Source: Halomonas heilongjiangensis (GTDB taxonomy: Bacteria > Pseudomonadota > Gammaproteobacteria > Pseudomonadales > Halomonadaceae). Taken from it: a stretch of DNA of 64,000 nt. Under the pieces are notes generated by a model. That model saw only the letters and a program-made list of their open reading frames with translations. It ran no database searches and was not told the origin of the DNA. Of this stretch, positions 35,225-44,603 are shown piece after piece. Position 1 is the first letter of the stretch, and each line of letters starts with the position of its first letter. Location: the NCBI RefSeq assembly GCF_002879645.1, contig NZ_PNRE01000033.1, positions 62,001 to 126,000 on the forward strand, read 5' to 3'. A program made the position numbers and the translations under genes.

Positions 35225-36157
35225 GTGGCCCAGCTCGACGACCTGACCTTCTTCCAGCACCTGGCCCATGCCGGCAGCCTCACCGCCACGGCCCGTGCGC
35301 TGGGGTTGTCGCTGTCGGCGGTGAGCAAGCGCCTCAAGCAGCTCGAGGGGCGGTTGGGCGTGGAACTGGCCAGCCGCACCACGCGCCGCTTGACCCTGAC
35401 CCCCGAAGGAGAGCGTTACCTGGCCCGCGGGGCCGCGATTCTCGAGGAGTTGCTCGAGCTCGAGGAAACCCTGGGCGAGCACCAGGCCGAACTCTCCGGC
35501 CCCCTGCGGATCAACTCCACCTTCGGTTTCGGCCGCCGCCATGTGGCACCGCTGCTCTCCGCGTTCTGCCGCGACCACCCCGGCATCGTGGGGGGGCTGG
35601 AGCTCTCCAGTTTTCCGCTGAGCCTCGGGGATCAGGCCTTCGACATCGGCATCCGGGTGGGCGAGCCACCGGATTCGCGGCTGGTGGCGCGGCGGATCCT
35701 GGCCAACCGCCGGGTGCTGTGTGCCTCGCCGGCCCTGGTGGCGCGCTTGCCGAGGCTGTCGACCCCGACCGACCTGGCCGGCCGCCCCTGCCTGCTGCTG
35801 CGCGAGAACGACAGCGACTTCGCCGTGTGGCGGTTCCAGCGACGTGGTCGCCCGGCACAGGAGCAGGCGGTGAAGGTCGCCGGCCCGCTCGCCAGCAACG
35901 ACGGCGAGGTGATCGTGGGCCTGGCACTGGACGGGCACGGCATCGCCCTGCGCTCCTGGTGGGACGTGCACCCGCACCTGGCCAGCGGTGCCCTGGTCGA
36001 GCTGCTGCCGGAGTGGCGGGGGGTACGGGCCGATTTCCATGCGGTCTACCAGCAGCGGCGCCACGTGCCGGCGCGCATCCGGGCGTTTGTCGCCTATCTT
36101 GAACAGGAGATGGCCAACAGGGTGCCGCGCCTGCCGGATGCTGCCGCGACGGCCTGA
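35225..36157 (+). CDS. LysR-type regulator, probable DmlR-like
   Basis: 310 aa from a GTG at 35225, chosen because TGGAGGA lies 4 bp upstream and the usual LysR start (AQLDDLTFFQHLAHAGSLTA) follows at once. A GTG at 35207 would add six residues. Helix-turn-helix LGLSLSAVSKRLKQLEGRLG, then an effector domain beginning LRINSTFGFGRRHV. The CrgA/DmlR-type C-terminus suggests control of the divergent D-malate/tartrate dehydrogenase. Only 111 bp separate the two starts. The glycosyltransferase gene follows after 14 bp. Confidence 0.88.
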   Translation: MAQLDDLTFFQHLAHAGSLTATARALGLSLSAVSKRLKQLEGRLGVELASRTTRRLTLTPEGERYLARGAAILEELLELEETLGEHQAELSGPLRINSTFGFGRRHVAPLLSAFCRDHPGIVGGLELSSFPLSLGDQAFDIGIRVGEPPDSRLVARRILANRRVLCASPALVARLPRLSTPTDLAGRPCLLLRENDSDFAVWRFQRRGRPAQEQAVKVAGPLASNDGEVIVGLALDGHGIALRSWWDVHPHLASGALVELLPEWRGVRADFHAVYQQRRHVPARIRAFVAYLEQEMANRVPRLPDAAATA

Positions 36158-36171
36158 AGTGGGGAGTCGCC

Positions 36172-37431
36172 GTGAAGGTGCTGATGTTCACCAATACCTA
36201 TCTGCCCATCGTCGGCGGGGTGAGCGAATCGGTGCAGCGCTTGAAGCGCCGGCTACAGGACGCCGGGCACCGGGTGCTGGTGGTGGCGCCGCGCCTGGCG
36301 GGGCAACCCGCCGAGGAGCCCGATGTGGTCCGGGTGGCGGCGGTGCAGCATTTCAACGGCAGCGACTTCTCGCTGCCGATACCGCTGCCCGGCCAGCTCT
36401 TCGACGAGATCGAGACCTTCGAGCCGGACATCGTGCATGCCCATCACCCCTTCCTGCTGGGGGGAACCGCGGCTCGGGTGGCGGAGACCTATGGGCTGCC
36501 GCTGGTGTTCACCCATCACACCCTCTACGAACACTACACCCACTACGTGCCCGGTGACTCGCCGCGCATGCGGCGTTTCGCCATCGCCCTGGCCACCGAG
36601 TACACCCGCCTGTGCGATGCGGTGATCGCCCCCAGCGAGAGCATCCGCGACCTGCTGCTCGAGCGTGGCGCCAATCCGGAGATCAGCGTGGTACCCAGTG
36701 GCGTCGATACCCTGCGCTTCGTCATGGGGAACGGGAGCGGCCGGCGCGAGCGCCTTGGGATCGCGCCCGAGGCTTATGTCGTCGGCCACTTGGGGCGCCT
36801 GGCCCGGGAGAAGAACTTGGCGTTCCTGGCCGAGGCGGTCGCGTGTGCCCTGGCCGTGTTGCCCGAGGCGCACTTCCTGGTGGTCGGCGAGGGTGAGGCC
36901 CGCCGTACCATGGCGGAGATCGCCACGGTACGGGGCGTGGCCGCACGTTTCCATTTCACCGGCAGGCTGGAGGGGCAGGCCTTGATCGATGCCTACCATG
37001 CCATGGATGTCTTCGCCTTCTCCTCCCACAGCGAGACCCAGGGCATGGTATTGGCCGAGGCCATGGCGGCGGGACTGCCGGTGGTAGCCGTGGCGGCCCC
37101 CGGTGTGTGCGAAGTGGTGGTCGACGGGCACAACGGGCGGCTGCTCGCCGAGGACGACGCCGCGGCGATGGCCGCGGCGCTGATCGATCTCGCCGGGGTC
37201 GAGCGGCGGGCGCCCCTGGGCGAGGCGGCGCTGGCGACCGCCGCGGCGTTCGATGAGGCATGCTATGCCGAGCGTTGCCTGGTGGTCTATCGTCGGGCCA
37301 TGGCGTGTCGCCCCCCCTTTGCCCAGGTCGACGACCGCGGCTGGGAGCGGGTGCGCAGCCGGCTGGGGGCCGAGTGGCAGCTGCTGCGTCATCGCGGACG
37401 CTTGCTGAAGCATCTGGTGCAGGAGGAGTAG
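36172..37431 (+). CDS. GT4-family glycosyltransferase
   Basis: 419 aa, GT-B fold. The N-terminal acceptor domain begins VKVLMFTNTYLPIVGGVSES. HAHHPFLLG and FTHHTLYEHYTHY match bacterial diacylglycerol glucosyltransferase-like and mannosyltransferase-like enzymes. The C-terminal donor domain has GRLAREKN and the retaining GT4 motif SHSETQGMVLAEAMAAGLPVV with its two Glu. The product could be a glycolipid or a surface glycan. The start is GTG with GGGGAG upstream. It sits in the same direction as, and close behind, the LysR gene, but a functional link is not obvious. Confidence 0.88.
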   Translation: MKVLMFTNTYLPIVGGVSESVQRLKRRLQDAGHRVLVVAPRLAGQPAEEPDVVRVAAVQHFNGSDFSLPIPLPGQLFDEIETFEPDIVHAHHPFLLGGTAARVAETYGLPLVFTHHTLYEHYTHYVPGDSPRMRRFAIALATEYTRLCDAVIAPSESIRDLLLERGANPEISVVPSGVDTLRFVMGNGSGRRERLGIAPEAYVVGHLGRLAREKNLAFLAEAVACALAVLPEAHFLVVGEGEARRTMAEIATVRGVAARFHFTGRLEGQALIDAYHAMDVFAFSSHSETQGMVLAEAMAAGLPVVAVAAPGVCEVVVDGHNGRLLAEDDAAAMAAALIDLAGVERRAPLGEAALATAAAFDEACYAERCLVVYRRAMACRPPFAQVDDRGWERVRSRLGAEWQLLRHRGRLLKHLVQEE

Positions 37432-37444
37432 CGCGCCCGACCCG

Positions 37445-38245
37445 TCAGTCCGCCGGCCGCCGCGCCAGCGGGTCCTGGCGAAAGTAGCGGGCGAGGAGAT
37501 CGTAGAGCGCCGGGTAGGCCTGGTGCAGCACGTCGGGGGCGGTGAAGAAGTGCTCGCAGCACACCGCGAAGCACTCGCCGGGGTGGCTGGCGGCGTAGTC
37601 GTCGATGGGCGTTTCCTCGCCGCGCTCGAGCCGTGCCTGGAGGTCCTCCCACACGCCCATGAACACCCGGTGCCAGTCCCGCGGGTCGATGTCGCGGGGC
37701 AGCGGAGGGAAGCCGTCCACGTCGAGCGAGTTGCCCAGGTCGAGCTTGTGGGCCAGCTCGTGGATCACCACGTTGAAGCCGTTGAAGTCGCCGCTCTCCA
37801 TCAGGTCGGGGAAGGCCACCACCACCGGGCCCTGGGAGGAGGTCTCGCCGGCACGCTCATCCTCGTAGGCATGCATCACACCGAACTCGTCCATCTCCTC
37901 GACCTGACGCCGGAAGGCCTCGGGCAGCACCAGGATCTCGTGGACCCCGGTGAAGGCCTCGTCGTGTTCCATCTCGCTCCAGCCCAGGGTCAGCAGGCAC
38001 GCCTGGGCGGCCAACGCCAGCTGGGCGGGCAGGTCGAAGGGGGTGGTCTCGGCGAGCTCCGGGTGCAGGCTGAGTCGCTTGGCATGCAGGAAGCGCCAGG
38101 CTCGCCGGCCGAGGCGTCCTGCCTCGTCGTCGGGTAGCGCCGCCAGCAGCGGCAGGCGCGAGCGGGCCTCCTGCCAGGCCTCCCCGGGGAAGGGGTGGCG
38201 TGCCTCGAAGCTCCTGGCTCGCCAGCGACGCAGGTGGCCCAGCAT
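37445..38245 (-). CDS. mtfA: MtfA-like zinc aminopeptidase
   Basis: 266 aa. The motif VIHELAHKLD with a downstream Glu (LGNSLDVDG... and ECFAVCCEHFF) marks the M90 zinc metallopeptidase family of E. coli MtfA, which binds the repressor Mlc and so tunes glucose PTS expression, and has aminopeptidase activity. Whether Mlc exists here is unknown. The start at 38245 is chosen for a GGAGG 9 bp upstream; a frame to 38308 would overlap the preceding gene. It begins 5 bp after the GNAT-nitrilase stop, so they form one operon. Convergent with the glycosyltransferase (13-bp gap). Confidence 0.9.
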   Translation of the reverse strand: MLGHLRRWRARSFEARHPFPGEAWQEARSRLPLLAALPDDEAGRLGRRAWRFLHAKRLSLHPELAETTPFDLPAQLALAAQACLLTLGWSEMEHDEAFTGVHEILVLPEAFRRQVEEMDEFGVMHAYEDERAGETSSQGPVVVAFPDLMESGDFNGFNVVIHELAHKLDLGNSLDVDGFPPLPRDIDPRDWHRVFMGVWEDLQARLERGEETPIDDYAASHPGECFAVCCEHFFTAPDVLHQAYPALYDLLARYFRQDPLARRPAD

Positions 38246-38249
38246 GGTG

Positions 38250-39836
38250 TCAGCCCTCCTCCAGAGTCGCCCCGGGTGGCCGGCCCCCGGACTTCCATGA
38301 CCAGTCACGCCAGCGCAGGTCGAAGAGGTCCTTGCGGCGATCCTTGAGGTTGGTCACCGAGCCTTCGGCGCGCACCACGGTGAGCCGCGTCAGGTCCAGG
38401 TCCGAGAACATGATCATCTCGGTGTTGGGGGTGGTCTCGGAGAGCACGGCGTCGTGGGGGAAGGCGAAGTCCGAAGGCGAGAACACCGACGATTGGGCGT
38501 ACTGGATGTCCAGGTTCTTGATCGAGGGCACGTTGCCGACGCTACCGCACAGCACCACGTAGCACTCGTTCTCGATGGCCCGGGCCTGGGCACAGTGGCG
38601 CACCCGCAGGTAGCCGTTCTTGGTGTCGGTCCAGAACGGGACGAAGAGGATGTCCATGTCCTGGTCGGCGAGCAGCCGCGAGAGTTCCGGGAATTCCACG
38701 TCGTAGCAGATCTGGATGCCCACCCGGCCGGCATCGGTATCGAAGACCTGCAGCTCGTCGCCTCCCTCGATCACCCAGTCGCGACGCTCCTGGGGGGTGA
38801 TATGCAGCTTGGCCTGGCGCTCGATGTCCCCGTCGCGGTGGCACAGGTAGGCGATGTTGTAGAGGCGGTCGTTCTCTCCCACCTCGATCATCGAGCCGGC
38901 GATGATGTTGATGTTGTAGGAGACCGCCATGCGCGACAGCTCGGTCTTGAACTGCTCGGTGAAGCCGGCCAGGTAGCGGACCGCCTCCATCTGGTCCTGC
39001 TGGGTGGCCCGGTCCTGCAGGCCCATCAGCGGCGCATTGAACAGCTCCGGGAAGACGGCGAAGTCGCTCTGGTAGCCGGAGAGCGCATCGACGAAATACT
39101 CCACCTGCTGGAGCACCGCCTCGACCGAGTCGAACTCACGCATCTGCCACTGCACGGCGCCGACCCGCACCTGGGTGGGACGGTTCTCCAGCACCCGTTC
39201 GGCGGGCTCGAAGAGGATGTTGTTCCATTCCAGCAGGGTGGCATAGCCCTGGGACTTCTCGTCCTCCGGCAAGTACTTCCTCAGCAGGCGCTTGACCTGG
39301 AAGTCGTTGGCCAACTGGAAGGAGAGGATGGGGTCGTGGATCTCCTTGCGCGCCACCTTGTCGAGGTATTCGGCCGGCGAGAGCTCGTGGGCGTGCTCGT
39401 GGTACTGGGGGATGCGCCCGCCGGCGAGTATCGCTCGCAGGTTCATCGAACGGCACAGCTCCTTGCGCGCCTCGTAGAGGCGCCGGCCCAGGCGGTAGCC
39501 GCGATAGTCCGGATGGATCAGCACGTCGAGCCCATACATGGCGTCGCCGTCCGGGTCGTTGAGGATGGTCTCGCGCTTGCCGATCAGGTCGTCGTAGCGG
39601 TGCGGGTTGGAGAAGGTGTCGTAATCGACCAGGGCCGTCAGGGCCACGCCGACGATGATCTCGTCGTCCTCGATGACGATCTGCCCATCGGGAAACTCCT
39701 TGATCAGCTTGTCGATGGTGGGCCTCGGCCAGGCGCCGCCGATGTCGTCGTAGACCCGGTCCATCAACGCCTGGAGCTGCGGGTAGTCGTCCGGGGTCAG
39801 GTTGCGCAGGTTCAGATGCAGATCGTCGAGGGACAT
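38250..39836 (-). CDS. Fused GNAT acetyltransferase - nitrilase-family amidohydrolase
   Basis: A 528-aa two-domain protein. Residues about 1-200 form a GNAT domain (LDVLIHPDYRGYRLGRRLYEAR is the acetyl-CoA motif). Residues about 222-520 form a carbon-nitrogen hydrolase with its triad: Glu in FPELFNAPL, Lys in KLHITPQERRDW and Cys in QICYDVEFPELSR. The fusion is recurrent in bacteria and implies that one domain makes or senses an amide the other cleaves, but the substrate is not established. The Cys context resembles amidases of omega-amidase type rather than true nitrilases. First gene of an operon with mtfA. Confidence 0.88.
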   Translation of the reverse strand: MSLDDLHLNLRNLTPDDYPQLQALMDRVYDDIGGAWPRPTIDKLIKEFPDGQIVIEDDEIIVGVALTALVDYDTFSNPHRYDDLIGKRETILNDPDGDAMYGLDVLIHPDYRGYRLGRRLYEARKELCRSMNLRAILAGGRIPQYHEHAHELSPAEYLDKVARKEIHDPILSFQLANDFQVKRLLRKYLPEDEKSQGYATLLEWNNILFEPAERVLENRPTQVRVGAVQWQMREFDSVEAVLQQVEYFVDALSGYQSDFAVFPELFNAPLMGLQDRATQQDQMEAVRYLAGFTEQFKTELSRMAVSYNINIIAGSMIEVGENDRLYNIAYLCHRDGDIERQAKLHITPQERRDWVIEGGDELQVFDTDAGRVGIQICYDVEFPELSRLLADQDMDILFVPFWTDTKNGYLRVRHCAQARAIENECYVVLCGSVGNVPSIKNLDIQYAQSSVFSPSDFAFPHDAVLSETTPNTEMIMFSDLDLTRLTVVRAEGSVTNLKDRRKDLFDLRWRDWSWKSGGRPPGATLEEG

Positions 39837-39897
39837 GACGCGTCGGTTCCTGGTCAGGGTGAAGGGCGAATTCTAGCATGCCCGTGAGAGTCGCCGG

Positions 39898-39951
39898 CTG
39901 TCATGCCCCGGCTGGCGTGTCGCCGCCATGACGGCGTCATCGGGTTGTCAC
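39898..39951 (+). promoter_or_regulatory. Candidate Pho-box array before the ugp-like operon
   Basis: Starting at 39934, GCGTCAT-CGGG-TTGTCAC matches the PhoB direct repeat (CTGTCAT-N4-CTGTCAC) at 11 of 14 positions. In 11-bp phase upstream are CCGCCAT (39923) and CTGGCGT (39912), and an exact CTGTCAT lies at 39898. The array sits about 75 bp before the chosen start of the ATPase gene, consistent with a PhoB-activated promoter. Confidence 0.5.
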
Positions 39952-40024
39952 CCGGCGCATGGAAGATGCCCGCAAACCGATGAATCACCGGCTACGCTGT
40001 TCAAGGGAGGACGAGGTGAACGGC

Positions 40025-41253
<1,229 letters not shown>

Positions 41254-41257
<4 letters not shown>

Positions 41258-42561
41258 ACGCGCGAAACTCATTCCCCAAGGGCAAGCTCAAGAGCAGTGG
41301 CCTGGCCGTGGCCGGCCTGCTGGCCGCCGGCTCGCTGCCCGCCCAGGCGCAGACCGAACTGACGATGTACTACCCGGTGGCGGTGGGCGGCGCCTTGACC
41401 GATGTGATCGACGGCCTGGTGGCCGAGTTCGAGGCCGAGCATCCCGACATCTCGGTGGATGCCATCTACGCCGGCAACTACGACGACACCCGGGTGCGGG
41501 CGATGTCGGCCATCGAGGCCGGCAACCCGCCGCAGCTCTCGGTGCTGTTCTCCATCGACCTGTTCGACCTGCTGGAGCAGGACGCCATCGTCGCCTTCGA
41601 CGAGGTCATCGAGACCGACGAGGAGCGTGAGTGGCTCGACGGCTTCTACCCGGGACTGATGGAGAACGGCCAGATCGACGGCCAGACCTATGGTATTCCC
41701 TTCCAGCGTTCGACCATCGTGCTCTACTGGAACAAGGAGGCCTTCGAGGCCGCCGGACTCGACCCGGACACACCACCGGAGACCTGGGAGGAGATGGCCG
41801 AGATGGCTGCCGCGGTGCGCGAGGCCAGCGGCGGCGAACAGTGGGGCGTGATGGTGCCTTCCACCGGCTACCCCTACTGGATGTTTCAGGCCTTCGCCTT
41901 CCAGAACGGTCATCGGCTGATGAACGAGGAGGGCACCGAGATCTACTTCGACGACCCTGCCGCCATCGAGGCGCTGGAGTACTGGGTGGCGTTGACCCAG
42001 GAGCACGAGGCAATGCCCGACGGTACCATCGAGTGGGGCACCCTGCGCCAGAACTTCCTCGAGCAGTCCACCGCCATGATGTGGCACAGCACCGGTAACC
42101 TCACTGCGGTGCGAGGCGAGGCCTCCTTCGACTTCGGTGTGGCCATGCTGCCCATGAACACCCAGCGCGGCAGCCCCACCGGCGGCGGCAACTTCTACCT
42201 GTTCAAGGACAGCAGCGAGGAGGAGCAGCGCGCGGCGATGACCTTCATCCGCTGGATGACCGATCCCGAGCGTGCGGCGGCCTGGTCCATCGAGACCGGC
42301 TACATGGGCGTCAGCCCTGCCTCCTACGAGACCGAGGCGCTGCGCGACTACGTCGAGGCGTTTCCGCCGGCGGCGGTGGCCCGCGACCAGCTCGAGCACG
42401 CCACCGCGGAGCTGGCCACCTACCAGGGCGGCCGCGTGCGCCGGGCGCTGGACAACGCCGTGCAGGCGGCGCTGACCGGTCAGATGAGCCCCGAGGAGGC
42501 ACTCAAGCAGGCCCAGGCGGAGGCCGATGCGGCCTTGCGGCGCTACGCGCGCTCCCGCTGA
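41254..42561 (+). CDS. ugpB: ABC transporter substrate-binding protein, UgpB-like
   Basis: 435 aa with a long Sec signal (cleaved near LPAQAQ). It is an extracellular solute-binding family 1 protein close in length and landmarks to UgpB of E. coli: an early LTMYYPVAVGG, GIPFQRSTIVLYWNKEAF, DPDTPPETWEEM, and ETGYMGVSPASY near the end. This favours glycerol-3-phosphate or glycerophosphodiesters as ligand, supported by the Pho-box-like promoter. Sugar binding cannot be excluded. The gene overlaps the ATPase gene by 4 bp and is followed by a palindromic element, not directly by the permeases. Confidence 0.8.
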
Positions 42562-42702
42562 GGAAACGCTGACAAATGGCTGCGCGAGCGAATCGCTGCG
42601 TTGCGCGGTGCTCGGAATCCTCACCTATACCCCATAGGCTCCGGTTCCTGTGCTCCGTGCGCCTTGCGCTTCATCTCGCTCGCCTATTTGTGCAGCGCTT
42701 CC
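42562..42702. repeat. 141-bp imperfect palindromic element inside the ugp-like operon
   Basis: The element begins one base after the ugpB-like stop with GGAAACGCTG and ends with CAGCGCTTCC. Internal blocks pair in order around a centre near 42632 (ACAAAT/ATTTGT, GCGAGCGA/TCGCTCGC, GTGCTC/GTGCTCC region, CCTAT/ATAGG). The whole can fold into one long interrupted hairpin. Base content and the TATAC-CCC-ATAGG apex differ from the coding DNA. It looks like a dispersed intergenic repeat of REP/MITE type, but other copies are outside this window. Confidence 0.75.
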
Positions 42703-42748
42703 TTTCGTGGACTCAACAAGGAGAGGCAAAGAGGAGCGGGGGCAAGCC

Positions 42749-43636
42749 ATGGTGATCCACAACGCCGACCGACGCATGCAGATCTACGGCGCGCTGTTGC
42801 TGCTGCCGGCGGCGGTGTTACTCGGCACCTTCGCCTATCTGCCGACCGTGGCGACGCTCATCAACAGCTTCTTCCTGCCCGGCTTTCGCGGGGCGCCGCC
42901 GGAGTTCGTCGGGCTCGAGAACTACGCCATGCTGGTCGAGGATCGCACCTTCTGGCGGGTGGCGCGCAACAACCTGATCTATGCGCTGGGTACCATTCCC
43001 ACCTCCATCGCCCTGGCGCTGGGCATGGCGCTGTTCGTCAATGCCCGACTGCCGGGGCGCGGCCTGGTGCGCATGGCCTACTTCACGCCGACCATCCTGC
43101 CGATGATCGCTGCGGCCAACATCTGGATGTTCTTCTACGCCCCGCAGATCGGCCTGTTCAACAAGCTGCTCGGCGCGCTGGGCATGTCCGGCATCAACTG
43201 GCTGGGTGACCCGGGTGTGGCCCTCACCTCGGTGATCGCGATGACGGTGTGGAAGGAGGCCGGCTTCTTCATGATCTTCTACCTGGCGGCGCTGCAGAGC
43301 ATCCCGCCCGAACTCGAGGAGGCCTCGGTCCTTGAGGGCACCAGCCGCTGGAGCTTCTTCTGGCGGGTGACCTTCCCGCTGCTGATGCCGACCACCCTGT
43401 TCGTGCTGATCAATGCGCTGATCAATGCCGTGCGGGTGGTCGATCACCTGTTCATCCTGACCAAGGGCGGGCCCAACAACGCCACCAACCTGCTGCTCTA
43501 CTATGTCTACGAGAACGCCTTCTCGTTCTTCGACCGCACCTACGCCGCCACCATCACCGTGGTGATCCTGCTGGTGCTGGCGGTGGTGGCCACGCTCAAG
43601 TTCACTGTGCTCGACCGCAGGACGCACTATCAATGA
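42749..43636 (+). CDS. ugpA: ABC transporter permease, UgpA-like
   Basis: 295 aa with six helices of the MalF/UgpA class. The coupling EAA loop reads ELEEASVLEGTSRWSFFWRVTFPLL, and LINAVRVVDHLFILTKGGPNNAT near the C-terminus is the family signature. The ATG at 42749 has AGGAGCGGGGG upstream. An in-frame ATG at 42650 would translate part of the palindromic element and is rejected. It overlaps the next permease gene by ATGA. Confidence 0.85.
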   Translation: MVIHNADRRMQIYGALLLLPAAVLLGTFAYLPTVATLINSFFLPGFRGAPPEFVGLENYAMLVEDRTFWRVARNNLIYALGTIPTSIALALGMALFVNARLPGRGLVRMAYFTPTILPMIAAANIWMFFYAPQIGLFNKLLGALGMSGINWLGDPGVALTSVIAMTVWKEAGFFMIFYLAALQSIPPELEEASVLEGTSRWSFFWRVTFPLLMPTTLFVLINALINAVRVVDHLFILTKGGPNNATNLLLYYVYENAFSFFDRTYAATITVVILLVLAVVATLKFTVLDRRTHYQ

Positions 43637-44475
43637 ACCAGACCACGAGCCCCACGACCGGACGACTCGCCATGCGGGTGCCCAGCCTGGAGACCACCGC
43701 CGCCTGGCTGCTGGCGGTCATCTGGATCTTCCCGCTCGTCTACGCGGTATGGGCCGCCTTCCATCCGCCGGCCTACATGGTGCGCTTCGACCTGTTCGCG
43801 CCGCTGACGCTGGACAACTTCGCCAACGCCTGGGCCCAGGCGCCGTTCGCCCGCTACTACCTCAATACCTTCCTGCTGGTCACCGGCGTGGTGCTGGCGC
43901 AGTTCGTCGTCTGTACCCTGGCGGGCTTCGCCTTCGCCCGCTTCCCCGTTCCCGGCCGCGACATCCTGTTCATGCTGGTGCTGATCCAGCTGTTCGTCTT
44001 CCCCGAGGTGCTGATCGTCGAGAACTACCGCATCGCCAGCGGCCTGGGGCTGGTCGACACCATCACCGGCATCGGTCTGCCGTACGTCGCCAGCGCCTTC
44101 GGCATCTTCCTGTTGCGCCAGACCTTCAAGACCATCCCGCGTGAGCTGGAGGAGGCCGCCAGGGTGGAGGGCTGCGGCTGGATGGCGATCCTGCTCAAGG
44201 TCTACGTGCCCTTGGCCAAGCCCACCTACCTGGCCTACGGCCTGGTCTCGATCAGCCACCACTGGAACAACTTCCTGTGGCCGCTGGTGGTGACCAACTC
44301 GGTGGAGAGCCGCCCGCTGACGGTGGGGCTCGGCATCTTCTCGGCGCCGGAAACCGGCGTCAACTGGGCTACCGTCAGCGCCGCCACCCTGCTCAGCATC
44401 GCCCCGCTGCTGGTCGCCTTCCTGCTCTTCCAGCGCCAGTTCGTGCAGTCGTTCCTGCGCGCGGGGATACGCTGA
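43633..44475 (+). CDS. ugpE: ABC transporter permease, UgpE-like
   Basis: 280 aa with six helices, MalG/UgpE class. The EAA loop is ELEEAARVEGCGWMAILLKVYVPL, followed by HHWNNFLWPLVV, typical of UgpE. It completes the C-B-A-E importer. Its 3' end (44386-44448) is echoed, with many substitutions, at 49390-49455, beyond the two-component/symporter block. No terminator hairpin is obvious in the 128 bp after it. Confidence 0.85.
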   Translation: MNQTTSPTTGRLAMRVPSLETTAAWLLAVIWIFPLVYAVWAAFHPPAYMVRFDLFAPLTLDNFANAWAQAPFARYYLNTFLLVTGVVLAQFVVCTLAGFAFARFPVPGRDILFMLVLIQLFVFPEVLIVENYRIASGLGLVDTITGIGLPYVASAFGIFLLRQTFKTIPRELEEAARVEGCGWMAILLKVYVPLAKPTYLAYGLVSISHHWNNFLWPLVVTNSVESRPLTVGLGIFSAPETGVNWATVSAATLLSIAPLLVAFLLFQRQFVQSFLRAGIR

Positions 44476-44603
44476 GCCGTCGTCACGCACGGTGACCCTG
44501 GCAAGGTCGTCGGCTTTGCAATACTCGAGGAGTCGGTTAACTTGTCGCCGGACTGCTGCAGCGCCATGGCGCTGCCGGTGATGGCACGGTTGGAGTCTGA
44601 GCA

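Noticed and set aside
42650-42748. 33-residue N-terminal extension of the UgpA-like permease
   Set aside because: It would translate part of the palindromic element and has no ribosome site, while 42749 has a good one.
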